Assembly: GCF_000090795.2 (NCBI RefSeq)
Contig: NW_003546252.1
Coordinates: forward strand, 435,227 to 499,226
Direction of reading: 5' to 3'
Length of the DNA stretch: 64,000 bases
DNA from: Amphimedon queenslandica
Taxonomy: Eukaryota > Porifera > Demospongiae > Haplosclerida > Niphatidae
Within the stretch, counting starts at the first letter, position 1; the number at the start of each line of letters is the position of its first letter. Both the position numbers and the translations under genes were made by a program. The notes under the pieces are model-generated. The model was not told the origin of the DNA and ran no database searches. It saw only the letters and a list, made by a program, of their open reading frames with translations. Below are positions 45,756-60,000 of the stretch, in pieces.

Positions 45756-46280
45756 GCTAGAATGCAAAAAAGGGGGAGGAGAGTTTATTTTTCACTATAA
45801 TTGTGCTGCATGTGCAGCCGCAGAGTCTACAAAAATTATCAATCCACAAAGTATAAACATTTTTTGCTATCAAGTAGTAATCTTCAGTTGCTGTTTCGCC
45901 TGTCCACACTTTCAAATAGAATGCATACATTCTTACTAAAGTCTAGGCCTATAATTCTAGTATCAATGCATTTGCAAGCAGCCACACCTTTGAAAAGGGT
46001 GTGGTTTTCTCTAAATAACCCACCCTTAACTATATCTCGATTCTCCTATGCTATAACTATAAAATTGATACTTCCAGCTTGTAGTATCAAGCCAAGATAG
46101 TCCAGCACCAGAATTTGACCAGTATTACGTATAGAATCAATCTAATAAAGCACAGAAGCAGCAAATAACCATGAGCAAATGCAATTATGAATTGTTAAGT
46201 TCACCACGCCCCTTGCAATTTAATGAATTTCGAGGTGTCATCGTGTCAACTCCGCCCAGGCCAGTTTGCAAAGAAGAGCA
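45756..46280. promoter_or_regulatory. Divergent intergenic region
   Basis: 525 bp separate the start codons of the flippase (minus) and the FAD fusion gene (plus), so this stretch must hold both promoters. I see no TATA box or known element. Confidence 0.5.
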
Positions 46281-49200
46281 ATGGCTGATGAACAAGTGGA
46301 GGAGCTGGAAACAGATGTAGCTATCATCGGGGCAGGACCAGTAGGTCTTCACTTAGCTGCTGAGTTAGCATATAGGTAAGAATTCACATTCTACTTGTGG
46401 TAATGGAGTATGTATGCCATCTATCATAAAAAATAATCATTGCTATATTCACATGTATGTTTTTGAAAAATAACGCATACATTGCAGAGATGAAGTGATT
46501 TAGGCAGCAGGATTTTTGTTAGTTTACTGTAACTAACAGTTCCGTACATGTATCTATTTTCACTAAATTTAATAATTGGGATTGGTTTTAGTGTCATTAA
46601 AGGCGGATTTACAATATGACATTAGGCCAGCGTACCGTCAATTTTTAATCAAATGCGTGGGCAGTTTGACCTTTTGACGCATGCTTTCCACTGGAATAGA
46701 ACCAGATTCTATTTCAGCGTCAACGTAACGTCAAGACTAGCGTAATATTGTAAATCCGCCTTAAGACTGTGCATACATGTACAATGTAACTTTGAGCAGT
46801 AGGAAAGTCTATGCAAAGTAGGCTTTGGTACTAAATCTAATCTAATCTTTTTAAATGCTTTTTATAGTCATTTTAATGTACATAGCAGGGTTTCCCACAA
46901 AGCATGCTCATGAGCTGACAAGCACTACAATACAGTATATTTGGAGCAAATTTTAAAATTCATAAAATCGCAATTTGATTGGAATCAGCTTAAAGTTGGT
47001 ACATAGCATAAGGACATGTACATGTATTTGCATCAGAAAAAATGATTTATTAAAATGGAAAATTCTTGTTTATTTTTGACAAAATTTTTGGCCGTAGACG
47101 AAAGGCTTTGGTGATTTGGTCGACAGCCCGATTTTCTAGCATATTAAAAAATTCATTAAAAAATCTAATTTAGATTGGAATCAGTTCAGAGTTGATAAAC
47201 AACATAAGGACATGTACACACGTATGTGTATCTGAAAAAAATTATTAAAATGGAGCATTCTTACATTTTAATTTTGTCAAAATACCCTGTACTATTATAC
47301 ACATGTATAGTGTACATGGAGTACAGTGTCTTTGGCCCAATTTTGAGCACCATTGACAAAAAGCTGCATGAGCACCAGGGTAGGAAATAACAGTGCTCAA
47401 GTGTGCAAAATACAATGTAGCACCAATTTTTCCTAATGAGCACCATTTTACTACAAAATATTCTACTTGGTGAGCCAATTGTGCACTAACTAAAGTCTAT
47501 TAATAATTATTAATTATTGAAAACCCCACCCATAATAAAACACGTGCATGTGCTGCAGCAATGACAATGGCTACTAATCTGTCTAGCTTATTAAATTATT
47601 AAAAATCAATAATAGTACTAGTGCTCTTAGCTCACCAAGAATGGGATATTTATAACAATTTGGTGCTCATTTTGCTCACTAAAAATAATTTCTTATTTCT
47701 GACCCTGATGAATACTATGAAAAAATCCTGTAGGAAGCCCGAGACTTTGTATTATAAATGCACATTGTACATATTGTACATGTACATATACATGTAGTCT
47801 TTTGTCTATGCTGCAATAATGCTTTACCTATAGCTATCACTAATAATTGATGAATCATGAAAGTATGTAATTCTGATCTTGTGTATGTGTATATTTTACG
47901 TGTTTTATGATTGGACTCACTTTCCTTTTCTTATTCACAGAGGCATCAAGTCTATAGTGATAGAGAAGAGGAATGGACCATCATCTTCAGCTAAGGCAGT
48001 GCTGGTAAACTCACGTACAATGGAGCACATTCATCGACTGGGACTTGAGAAAACCTTTCAGCGTCATTCGTACCCTCGTCAACAACCAATGTCTATCACT
48101 GTAGGCTCTTATGTGCTCAAGGATAATGTTCTGTTTAGCAAGCAGTTTAGTTCATGGGGTGATGCTGTTGATGGTATCAATGATATGGAGATGCTGCTTG
48201 GATTCGATCGCACCCTAACCATCTCTCCATCTCTTTTGTGCCCTCAGTCCCAACAAGAGGCAATGCTGAAAAGCCATCTTGATACAAAGAAAGATGTTTG
48301 TAGTATATTGTGGGGTTTCATGGCTACCTCTATCACCCAAGACAGTGATGGAGTCTCAGTTAAGATTGTCAATTCTAATGATTTTACCACTGAGAAGACG
48401 GTAAATGCTCTTTATGCAGTCGGTTGTGATGGGGGCAAGAGTTGGGTACGGAAGCAGATTGGTGTACATAATATTGGGAAATTTGTCGTCCGTCGTGCTG
48501 CTAGTATCACCTTTCGTTCACCCGAATTGACCCGATTGATAATGGACAAGAAAAGAATGGGTCTCATTGTTGCCTTTAATTCAGTCTCACAGGGCATCTT
48601 TGTCACGCTTAATGATAAAGGAGACTTTGCTTTCCATCTAGTTCTCAAGCCAACAGAAAGTGATGAAGACATGAAGGAGCGTGTACGCAATGCAGAGCAC
48701 TACATTAAGCATGCCATTAGTGATGAGATAGACGTGCCATTTACACTAGTTGATGCACACGAGTATAAGATGCATGGCTTGATTGTATCAAAGTATCGTG
48801 AGGGGCGAGTCCTATTAGCTGGTGATGCTGCTCATCAATGGGTACCTGCTGGAGGGCTGGGTCTAAATACTGGCTATCAAGACTCGGCCAATCTCGGTTG
48901 GAAACTTGCTGCTGTTATTAATGGTTGGGGTGGTCCACACATGCTTGATTCCTATGAGGTGGAGAGGAGGCCACAAGCCTACAAGACTTGCCGTTATGCT
49001 GTTGGAGCTGTAGAAGAAGTTACGGCTGGTGTTCCTAGCCTTATATCAGTTTTGGAAGCTATACCACCAGCCCGCTGGCTTATTCGCTCTATTGCTGATT
49101 TTGGTGTCCGTAGTCAATTCCAAATTAACCATCACATTATACTGGGGTACCAATATGCCGACTCTAACATTGTTGTCCCGGAATTTGAGGACTCACCAAA

Positions 49201-50845
49201 CAACACTGATATCATCAAACGAGTTACAGATGACGATACGTTTGTTCCCTCTTCTCTGCCAGGCTGCCGTGCTCCTCATGTTGTACTCCCAGAGTCTCCT
49301 ACTATCCATGATCTTTTTGGCAGAGGGTTCCTATTGCTGGTTATAGGAGGAGCTGAGACCGATTGCGAGAGTCTCCAAGAAGAGCTAAAGTCTCGTAAAG
49401 TCCCATTTGAAGTGCGTGTTTATCCTAAGCTTCCCGATCTACTCCAGTTTTACGATCGCAAGTATTACTTGATTCGTCCGGATGGTAATATAAGCTGGAG
49501 GTCTTTCTCTCAGCCCAGCTATCAAGAGGCTATGCACATTGCTATGAAAGTCTGTGGGGACATACCATATCAGTCCTTTCCCAAACCAGCTCCATCTCCA
49601 AGGAATATAGGAGCTTTGGATTTTTTGACAGATGTGTTTTTGGGGATTTCTGCATTTCGTTTCTTGGAGCGGTACACGTCTCTCTCTACTAATGCACTGA
49701 TTTTTACCGGAATAGGAGTTGCAACACTTTCCAGTGTACTCAGGAATAGCTTTCATTTCAAGAAAGCTCCTTACATTCAAGGGGTTTCCCGTCATCAAGC
49801 ATGGGTTGCAACGAAATTTGGACCGCCAGAGCAATCCCTGCAAATGGACCCATCTTTTGTTGGTTCTTTTGGCCCAAAGGATGTTCTCATTAGGGTAAAG
49901 GCAGCATCAGTGAATCGCATTGACCTTGGAATGAGATCAGGTTATGGCGCTCCGCTATTCACCAAGTTTGCACTTGCTAGCAACAGGAAGGGCCTGTTCC
50001 CATTGATATTGGGTAGGGATTGCTCGGGAGAAGTTGTTGCAGTTGGTGATGAGGTGACAAGCTTCTCACCATGTGATGAGGTTTATGCTGCAGTCTCATT
50101 CAGCAGACAGGGAACACACTGCCAGTATGTTGCTGTGGATGAGAGCGACGTATCATTGAAGCCTGAGGGTGTTGATCATCGTGAAGCATCCTCTATCCCA
50201 TGGGTTGCTGTCACTGTGTGGACTGCTCTTGTTAAGAAAGCTGGTCTCAACAAATACAATGCAAGGGGTAAGAGGGTCCTTGTTCATGGAGGTGCTGGTG
50301 GTGTCGGCTCTTTTGCTATTCAAATGTTAAAGTCCTGGGGAGCTGATGTCACTACTACATGTTCCACTGGTAACATCACGTTTGTACATTCCCTGGGAGC
50401 TGATGTTGCCATTGACTATACTAGTGGGGACTTCTCATCTTCACTCCCACTGCGTTCATTTGATGTTGTACTGGACACAGTTGGAGCTGATTATGAAGGA
50501 CTGTCCCTACCATTACTAAAAGCCTACTCTGATGCAAAGTATGTCTCTATTCGTAGTCCGTATGTCCGTTACATCACCAAGTACGGCTGCTTTTTGGGTA
50601 CTCTAATCTATCAATGGAGCTATAGGTACAAGATATTAGTCAATCGTTTGTTTGGTGGGCGTGCCTTCTATTATTCTATTGCTGAGTCAGATGGGAGCGT
50701 CTTAAATATTGTCAAAGACATGGTGGAGAAAGGTGAGATTCGTCCTATTCTTGGAGCAGTATATTCTAAAGATGAGATGATTGCAGCTCATGAGCACGTT
50801 GCCGGTGGACACACTCGCGGAAAAGTAGTCGTTGACTTTTCGTAA
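46281..50845 (+). CDS. FAD-dependent monooxygenase fused to an RTN4IP1-like NADPH oxidoreductase
   Basis: Two exons, 46281-46375 and 47941-50845, join in phase to 999 residues. Residues 1 to about 560 are a phenol-hydroxylase/PHBH-type FAD monooxygenase: GAGPVG (17-22) binds ADP, a CDGGKSWVR motif lies near 194, and GDAAHQWVPAGGLGLNTG from about 327 is the FAD ribityl site. The thioredoxin-like C-terminal part of that family follows. Residues about 585-630 hold two hydrophobic stretches (FLTDVFLGISAFRFL and NALIFTGIGVATLSSVL). Residues about 642-999 are a medium-chain reductase closest to RTN4IP1: LILGRDCSGEVVAVG, GDEVYAAV, HGGAGGVGSFAIQMLKSWGA (from 813), and a GH.RGKVVVDF end. There is no zinc site. 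RTN4IP1 is a mitochondrial NADPH oxidoreductase linked to coenzyme Q. I infer an electron-donating or quinone-reducing module tied to a ring hydroxylase. The substrate is unknown. The join falls inside one exon, so splicing alone cannot explain it. Confidence 0.9.
46601..46760. mobile_element. TTAA-flanked MITE in the fusion-gene intron
   Basis: AGGCGGATTTACAATAT and ATATTGTAAATCCGCC are inverted ends of 160 bp, with TTAA at both sides (46597-46600 and 46761-46764). The TTAA duplication suggests piggyBac-type insertion. Confidence 0.65.
46886..47742. mobile_element. CAGGGTTTCC-family MITE carrying a nested insertion
   Basis: Left end CAGGGTTTCCCACA and right end TGTAGGAAGCCCG match the termini of 51495-51931. 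The middle is interrupted by a second element at 47375-47707. Shared interior phrases with 51495 include gacaaaa and gatttttcat-like stretches. Confidence 0.55.
47375..47707. mobile_element. Nested MITE (CAGGGTAGGAAATAAC ends)
   Basis: CCAGGGTAGGAAATAA and TTATTTCTGACCCTG are inverted ends. The interior repeats gagcacc / ggtgctc phrases. Its insertion in the 46886 element orders the two in time: this one is younger. Confidence 0.55.
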
Positions 50846-51026
50846 AAATGACCAAACTAATGCTTAGGAATATTAAGATTATAATAATAGTAGCAATTAT
50901 TTTATTTTTGCTAGTGAAGAATTTAAATTGTATTTTTTTGCAAAAAAATAATTAAATTTTTGATTTGAGCCACGCCTTTTTTGTTCCGGATATTACTCAG
51001 GATATTTGATACTCGTGAACTTAAAA

Positions 51027-54000
51027 ATGGCTGCATTTCAGAAGCTAAGTGTGGACGAGATAGACGTCAAAGGCAAGAGAGTTCTCGTGAGGTAAGCAAA
51101 TAAAGCAATGATTATTAGCTCTGTCTACCAACAGGGTTGATTTTAATGTTCCTTTGGACGGCAAGACAGTGACAAGCAACCAGAGGTAGGCCCTTCCTCA
51201 GTCTTGTTATGAATTTTTATAATTTCACTCATTTAGGATAGTAGCAGCTCTGCCTACTATTAAGTATTTGTTGGATAATGGAGCACGTAGTGTTGTGGCA
51301 ATGAGCCACTTGGGTAGACCTGATGGACGTAAAGTTGATAAATATTCACTTGCACCAGTTGCTACTGAATTCCAGCGACTCCTGGGAAGGTAAGATTATG
51401 AGCTGAGGAAGAATTATGTCAATAAAAAGATAATCATTAACATTAAAGGGTGTGGCTGAATACATGTACATGGACAGCAGCTTTTTATGATACACAGGGT
51501 TTCCTACAGGATTTTGGCATAGTGTTATGCAGTTTCTTGTTGGTGGATTCTATGACCAGGCCTGTACTGCTTATAGACTGGGCATTTTGACAAAAAATAC
51601 AAAGAGAGAATTCTCCATTTTTATAATTTTTTTTTCTGAAAAAAACTTGTTCTTTTGTTGTGCAGAAAAATTTAGCTGAATCAAATAAAAATTGGATTTT
51701 TATAAACTTTTAAATTTGCTCCAAAATTGGCCAATAACCAAAGGTTGTAAACCTGTGGTTTTTGACCAAATTTTGTCAGAAATGGCCAGGGGAGAATTCT
51801 CTATCTTTATAATTTTTTCTGATGCATATACATACACATGTCCTTATGTTGTGTATCAACTTTGAGCTGATTCCTATCAAATTTGGATTTTTCATGAAGC
51901 ATTCACTTAGCATGCTTTGTAGGAAACCCTGATACCGTATAGGGGTTTTATTTTGTTGGTATAAAATTTCGCGAATTTGTCCAGATTTACCATTTGTTGG
52001 TATAAAGTTTTGCGAATCTACCTTCTGCAGCCATTTTTCCTAGTGTACCACACCTCTTTTATGGAATTTAATTTCGCAAATTTAATGAAAACGCGAAATT
52101 CGCGAAATTTATTTCCAATGAAATATAACCCCATATACGGTAGTACACCGATAGTACAGACATTGCGGTTCTCATGACACATGTTTGCTCTGGTTACAAC
52201 TTCTAGTGCATCACGATAGACTACAATGCCTCCTTTGTACTTTTCTTTGTTACATTCTTCCTCATTCATTGGATCAATCATCAACTTGCAAGGCAATAAT
52301 ATTATGTGGTATAGATAGGAATGTAATGCATAGTTTCGTTTATTATACATGTATGTATCACAACAAGAAGCATAAGAATATCCTAACAAAAATAGTCCAA
52401 ATAAACATTGCTATATTGCTTCTTCATAAACTTTTTATATAAGACCAGTTCGTTGCTTGTTGTACCCAAAGCAAATCAATGGGCACTTTACCAGAGATAT
52501 CAATCTTTGCACATCCTCCTTGATTATTCACACCAAACCCATTGCATTCCACTCCATTGGTCCAGGATTTGTAAGGTAGGGCATATACCAGCACCTCTAT
52601 TATACCTTGGCTTGCAACAGGCACATGTATGTGGTGGCCATCATGCACTGGTAGCAGTATAGGCCAATGTCATCAAACTATGGCCCACAAAAATAATTAC
52701 AATATCCCCAGAAAGCAGTGGCAACTCCCTTGTAGTTTTTATTGCATTTAGGATGGCACAGATCATCATCATAATCCTCATCTTCAATCTTCATCACATC
52801 AATCCTTTGCACATGTGCTTGTTGCTATGTAATGGAAAATCTGCACTAGCAAGAAGTGAACATTTCTTATATCATAGTCCAAGGTAGTTCTCCTATTTAT
52901 CAGCACAGCCAATAGGCACTGGGCCAACCTTTATTCCTCATGCTTTGCGAACTAGAAAAAAATTAATTTACAATATGCAGCACACTTGGAAGAGTCTTAA
53001 TTACTATCAACACAGCCAAGCTTGATTAGTAAGTAGTAACTACGAACTTCGGTTCCATTAGCTTCAACTTTAACATTATCCAAAATACCTTTAAGAAGAT
53101 GAAGACTGACTCTTAATTCAACAGAAATAGAAAGCATATTTTCATAATTATCAGGGACAAGTGCTATGCCTAGTGGTGGTGACATTGCTTTAATCATGTT
53201 CATAACTTCATTTCTGTTTCCAAAAAACACATCAATATAGCTTTATACCTGTAATGATCATCTGATATGACCATGATTTTGAATGTATATTGTACTTGCC
53301 ATTGTTACGTTCATGCTATCCATAAGTGTGTTTGTAGGATTAATAGCCAACACAGCAAAACCATAATAAAGAAACAATCCTGACCTCTTTGATAAGCAAT
53401 GAACCAATGTGCAGGAAAACTAAGTTGCTGAATGATACTGAGTGAAATAAAATGGAAAAGTGATAGAGTTAATTGCATCCAGTCCTCCTAGATATTCACC
53501 ACAATTTCTTAACACTAGCCTTTGGAGAGTGAGATTTAAAAGAGAGTTTACTGTTAGGTTGTGTGTTGGAGCCATTACAGTAAATGATAGCTGGTAGTGA
53601 TGAATCACTAGTGAGTGTCAATGGTATTTCTTTTATGCTTTCAAATAATTATTCTACTCATAGTGAAACTAGAATTGCTTACTATTTTTACCTAATTTGG
53701 TGATGAAATCATGCATAAACAAACATTGCAAGTGAAAGCTAAAGTTTGTGCTTGCTAGGCATAGATAACTTGGTATAGATGAAAACAGACTGTATACTAT
53801 ATTGATTGATGAAGTTTCAATAATTATTTAGAAAAAAGTTGCATGAAAAGACAAGCACCAAAAATTATCAAAATAGTCCTAACAAAAAGTCCTATATTGC
53901 TTCTTCATGCACTTATTATATTAGGCCAGTGCACTACTTGTTGCATCCAAGATCAATGGGTGCTTTATCAGAGAGATCAACCTTTGGACATCCTCCTTCA

Positions 54001-57000
54001 TTATTCACATTAAACCCATTGCATCCCGCTCCATTGGTCCAGGGTTGGTAAGGGAGGAGCCCAGCACCTCTGCCATACGATGGCTTGGAACAGGCATGTG
54101 GTGGCCACCACCGGTAGCAGTATAGGCCCATGTCAGTGTATGCTGATCCACAGAAATGGCTGCAATATCCCCAGCAAAGGTGGGCAACTCCGATGTAGTA
54201 ATCCTTGCATTTAGGATAGCAGAGACCAGCATCATATTCCTGACCTGAAGTGCATCCATTTCTTGCACATGTGCTTATTGCTGTGCGCAAAGGGAAATGC
54301 TCATTAGCAACAAGTGAACATTTTTTAAAGCACATTCCCCCAAACAGCTCCTCATCATCAGCACAACCAATAGTATAATCACTAAACTTTGTTCCACATG
54401 CCTTGTTAACTACAAAAGGAGTTAAACAGTACAAACTCTAGTTGCAAAAGTCTTACCTTCAACACAGCCTCCCTTATTTCCTTTATAGTAAACACAAAGA
54501 TAGTTTCCTTCAACAGTAAGTGTAAAATCATTCAAAGTACCTTTAAATTGTAAGGATGGATTTTTAATTCAATAGAAACAAAAATACTTTTTTGTAAATG
54601 CACTCTCCCTTCTGGTGGCAAAGTCTCATTGTTCATGTTTGTTACTTTGTTTCTGTTCCTAAGGTCACATGAATAATGTACAATAGTATGCACACAATAC
54701 ATTATACCTGTAATCATCACGGTTGTAAGACTTTGTGCCTATCATAGAAATAACATACAATGAATATACATTAACACATACAGCTATTGACATACTTGGC
54801 ATAGCCAGAACACAAACACTGAGAGTCATAAAAAAGAATACAAGAGTCTTCATCGTAATTTTTTTCTTAATTGTAACTTGCTCACTGCATCAAAAGGAAC
54901 CTCTTTATATAGCCTGCTGAATTTGAAGCATGCATCATGCAGCTCTTGTTACAAGCACGTGCGAAAATGCCTTAATGTTTGACATGTGTGCCTGGTATTA
55001 TTTACAACTTAGTACACCTAATAGTACAGCTACCCAAAATATTGGTATTAGACATTAATTATGGCTCTCGTGGTGCCACATGTTTGTCCTGGCTGCATAC
55101 TATTATTTACAACTTCTAGTGCATCACAATAGACTACTGACCTAACAATGCCCCAATTGTACTTTTCTTTGTTTCATTCTTCCTCATTCATTGAATCAGT
55201 CATCAACTTGCAAGGCATAGATTATGTGGCATAGATAGAAATGTAATGTATAATTGTATTTATTAAAGTTTATTATACATGTATGTATGACAACAAGATA
55301 AGCATAAAAAAATATCCTAACATGTACAAAAATAGTCTAAACAAAATATTCCTATTCTGCTTCTTATGCACTTATTATATTAGGCCAGTTCATTGCTTGT
55401 TGCATCCAAGATGAATGGGCACTTTACCAGAGATGTCAATCTTTGCACATCCTCCTTGATTATTCACATCCAACCCATTGCATCCCAATCCATTATTAGT
55501 CTAGGGTTTGCAAGGTTGGGTACAAGCACTTCTATCATATCTTGGCTTGTAATAGCTCTTTGGTGGCCACTACTGGTAACAGTATAGGACCACTCTGGTC
55601 CACAGAAATAGCTACAATATCCCTAGCAAATGGTGGCAACTCCCATGCAGTTTTTTTGCATTCAGACCAGCATCATATTCCTCATCGTCATCACATCCAT
55701 CCTTTGAACATGTGTTTGTTGCTGTGCGTAATGGAAAACCTGCACTAGCAAGAAGTGAACATTTTTATAGCATAATTCAAGATACATGTAGTTCTCCTCC
55801 TGGACCAACCTTTATTTCACATGCTTTGTGAAATAAAGGTTATGACAATAAGAAGCATCTAAAATAGTCCTAACAAAAATTCCTATAATGCTCCTTCAAG
55901 CACTAGTTATATTAGACCAGTCCAAAAAAATTGTTGCTTGTTGCATTCAAGATGAGAACCTTACCAGAGATGTCACATCTTGCTTGATTATTCATACCAA
56001 ACCCATAGCATCCTAATCCATGCATGTAGGGTTTATACAGTAGGGTACCATCACCTCTATTTTACTTTGGCTTATAACAGCTTTTTGGTGGCCACCATAC
56101 ATAGCAGTGTAGGCCCATGTCAGTGTACTTTGATTGACAGAATTAGCTACAATAGCCCCAGGAAAATGTGGCAACTCTGATCTAATTTTTGTTAGCACAG
56201 ACCAACATCATATCCTCATCTTTACATGATGACATCGCAATGCCACCATGTGTTTGTTGCTGTGTGTAATGGAAAATCTGCACTAGCAAGAAGTGAACAT
56301 TTTTTATAGCATAATCCAAGATAGCTCTCCTTATCAATCATCAGCACAACCAATAGTTACTGGACTAACATTTATTGCACATGCTTTGTAAACTAGAAAA
56401 ATTCGAGTTAATTTACAATATGCAGTACTATTGCAAGAGTCTTAATTACTATAAACACAGCCAAGCTTGACTAATGAGTAGTAAACACAAGTTTCAGTTC
56501 CATTAATTTTAACTTTAATTAATGCTATCCAAAGTACCTTTAAGAAGATGAAGACTGATTCTTAATTCAACAGAAGTAGAAAGCATACTTTTATATTTAT
56601 CAGAGACAAGTGCTGTGCCTTGTGGTGGTGACATTGATTTGATTGTGTTCATAACTTCATTTCTGTTTCTAAAAGACACATCAACAGCTTTGCGTCTATT
56701 ATAGCTTTACCTATAATGATCATGGTTGTAAGACTTTGTGCCTATTATAGAAATAACATACAATGAACATACATTAATATACAATGTATAATGTAATTAT
56801 TCATATTCTTTGTCATTTGAAGCTCTATAAGTCTATTATCATCAACTACAGCATGCATATTGTAATTTGTTATCAATGATTCCAATTAAAATAGCCTTTA
56901 TTGTACATGTGAGTCACTGAATAATAAAAATGTTTACTTTTGCCATAGGAATGTGACATTTCTCTCAGATTGTGTTGGACCTGAAGTGGAAGCTGCTTGC

Positions 57001-60000
57001 TCACAACCAGAAACAGGTAATTCAATGTACACAGCTACACGTACATGTGTATGTATGTACTGTTCACCCAACAATTATAATTGCATGTTAATTTGCTTGT
57101 ATGCTGTAGGTTCAGTATTCCTATTGGAGAACCTGAGGTTTCATCTTGAAGAGGAAGGGAAAGGTCTTGACAGTGAGGGAAAGAAAGTGAGTGACAGTAA
57201 CTAGTGTAGGTTATGCACACTAGGGAACTAGTGCAGTGATGTACATGTATGTGTACCTGATTAGATGTAACATTAAGGTAGTTAATTACATACTGTGTTT
57301 CCTCAAATAAATGACATTGAACCTTGAAAAAATATTGAAAAATAAAATAAAAGGAGCCAACAGCTGGATTTGAACTGTGGACCTCACACAAGTGAGTTCA
57401 GGAAGCTTAAAGAGGTATCTACAAGTCATCTATGTCACTGTAAGGCTAGATTTACGTATTTATACTTCCATTTTATTGCTAACCTGACGTTTATTTGTAC
57501 CCGGCTTTTATTTGAGGATATACATGTGCAAGTATGTTTTAGTAATTAATGTCCCTCTTACAATATGTACCATTTTTAATTTGAAATAAGACAGATGCTC
57601 TGGCCACTTACTGCAATATGTAATACCGATGTACATGTACTCTATTGTATGCATGTCTTATATAATCTTTAGTGAATGAGTGAGAGTATTTTTGCAATCA
57701 AGAAAGGCTGTACATGTGTGTTCAAAGCCATTTTAAAGCATTACTTGTGTCTGTGACCATATTTGTGACCCAGGTTCATGCCCACTAGTGACAAAAATGA
57801 TGTAAGTGTTTCTGTTAAAATTTACAAATTTTCTACTCTTAATGATATTTTGTAATCTATAATAGTTCGTTGATATTTTAGTGAGATCCTATAATTTCTA
57901 CAATAAAAAAAGTTTTTAGTTTATATCTCTGCCAATTTGTATATTTTCCTTTTGCAACTGGAAATCTTTTGTATTTATTCTATCTGTGTGTGTAGAATTA
58001 AAGTTAATTAATCTACATGTATGATCTATTGATTGTCATTTTAAGTAAATCCTCTCATAATTGTTTAGGTTAAAGCTAGCCAGGAAAACGTTGATGCTTT
58101 TCGAGCCTCATTAATGAAATTAGGTGATGTTTATGTTAACGATGCATTTGGAACTGCACACAGAGCTCATAGGTAAAGAGTTTATTTTGGATGTACACGT
58201 AATTGATTGCATACATATACATGTACATGTACATTATACATGTACATACAATGTATGCATGTAGACTGATCTATAGAGCTCACACTAATTAACAAGCCAG
58301 TGGGGTTTGGGTATTATTGTGTGTAGTTAATAATTGTTAATCATTTATCATTGCTTTTTATATGTACTTGTACTGTATGTTCTTTTATTCAGCCCTTTGT
58401 TTGGTGCATGCATGTAGTTTAATGGTGCTGATTACATGTATCATATTTGTAACTTTGAAACATAATAGGGTATTATTAGATCTTTTGTTTGTATTATATT
58501 ATTTTCTAGTTCAATGGTTGGTATTAAGTTTCCTGTAAGAGCTGCTGGATTCCTTATGAAGAAGGAGTTGGAATACTTTGGAAAAGCTCTTGGGAATCCT
58601 AAGAAACCATTTCTGGCAATTCTAGGAGGGTAAGGAGCGGATTTTGTATTCATTAGCATCTGCTCTTTTTTCTCCCTCTCCCCTCCCCTCTTTCTCCTCC
58701 CTTCTCTCTCTCTCTTTAGTGCTAAAGTTCATGACAAGATACAGCTCATTAATAATCTTCTTGATAAAGTTGATATCATGATTATTGGTGGAGGAATGAC
58801 TTACACTTTCCTGAAAAAGTTGAATGGAATGGAGGTGAGGGAGAGAGTGATGTACACATGTACATGTGTATAATGTACATGTATGTACATGTCAGTTAAG
58901 GACTGTACATGTACATGTACATGTACCATGTGATGCAAATTTACAGTTACAATGTATGTAGATCTACATTATAGATACTTTTATTAATGATAAAAATATT
59001 TTAATAGGCAATCTTAATGCATGCATTGATTGTTATTTTTGGCAGTACACGTTTTTAATCATTTATGTTGAGATACTTATGGTTTAGTATTTTTGATGTG
59101 GTTATTTATGATTCATCTATTATTGATACAGATTGGCGATTCGTTATTTGATCAAGATGGTTCCAATATTGTTGATGACGTCATGAGTAAAGCAAAGGCT
59201 AAAGGTGTTAAGATGGTCTTTCCTGTTGATTTTGTGACGGCAGACAAGTTTGACAAAGATGCTAACGTAAGTATTGGTACATCTTTTTATATGTACATGT
59301 ACATGTACATGTATACACATGTATTATATCAAGCAATGAAATAGGCAGGTAATTATTAGCTCTCATGTTATATTTCTCTTAACTGGACAGGTATTGTAGA
59401 AGTGAGGGGTTTCTCTAATAATTTTTTGCTTAAAAATTGAAATGCATGGTGTACATGTGAAGTGTATAAAATACTTACCAGTGTTTATAATAAAATTTTT
59501 AATATGTAAAGTCAAAATGTCTTTCAATACAAAAATTGATCAGACATTTAAAAAATGACCTAACAATCAGTTAAGTTACATATAATGTAAGAAAAATTAC
59601 TACTCTCCCCTCTTGGCTATAACTTCATTTATTATTTTCTTCTCCCTAGAGTTACAATGTATGGCATTGATTTACTTGTGCCTCCCAGGGTTGAAATTCT
59701 GTGTGATATACTATTTCACACTATGCATATATGTACTATACATGTACATGTACAATGTACATGTAGTTTTTTTATTGAGTCGTTGAGCTGGTACATGTAC
59801 AGGTATGTACATTAATTCTCATTTTGCTATCTGGTGGCTGGTGCATCAATTAAAACACTGCATGATAAGTTGTGACTACATGTATGTACATTTACATGTT
59901 ACTATACAGTAAAAAGTACATGTTATATTTTATTTTGTCCAATGTTATAATGTGTATAATAATGTACTTGTAGTTAATTTACATGTACATGTACATGTAC

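Noticed and set aside
49439-49843. Minus-strand frame within the fusion gene (and 48412-48690)
   Set aside because: Shadow frames of a long coding exon with clear domain content on the plus strand.
57355-57430. tRNA gene
   Set aside because: A B-box-like phrase is present on the minus strand but no cloverleaf or acceptor stem forms. It lies inside a MITE and is better seen as SINE-derived.
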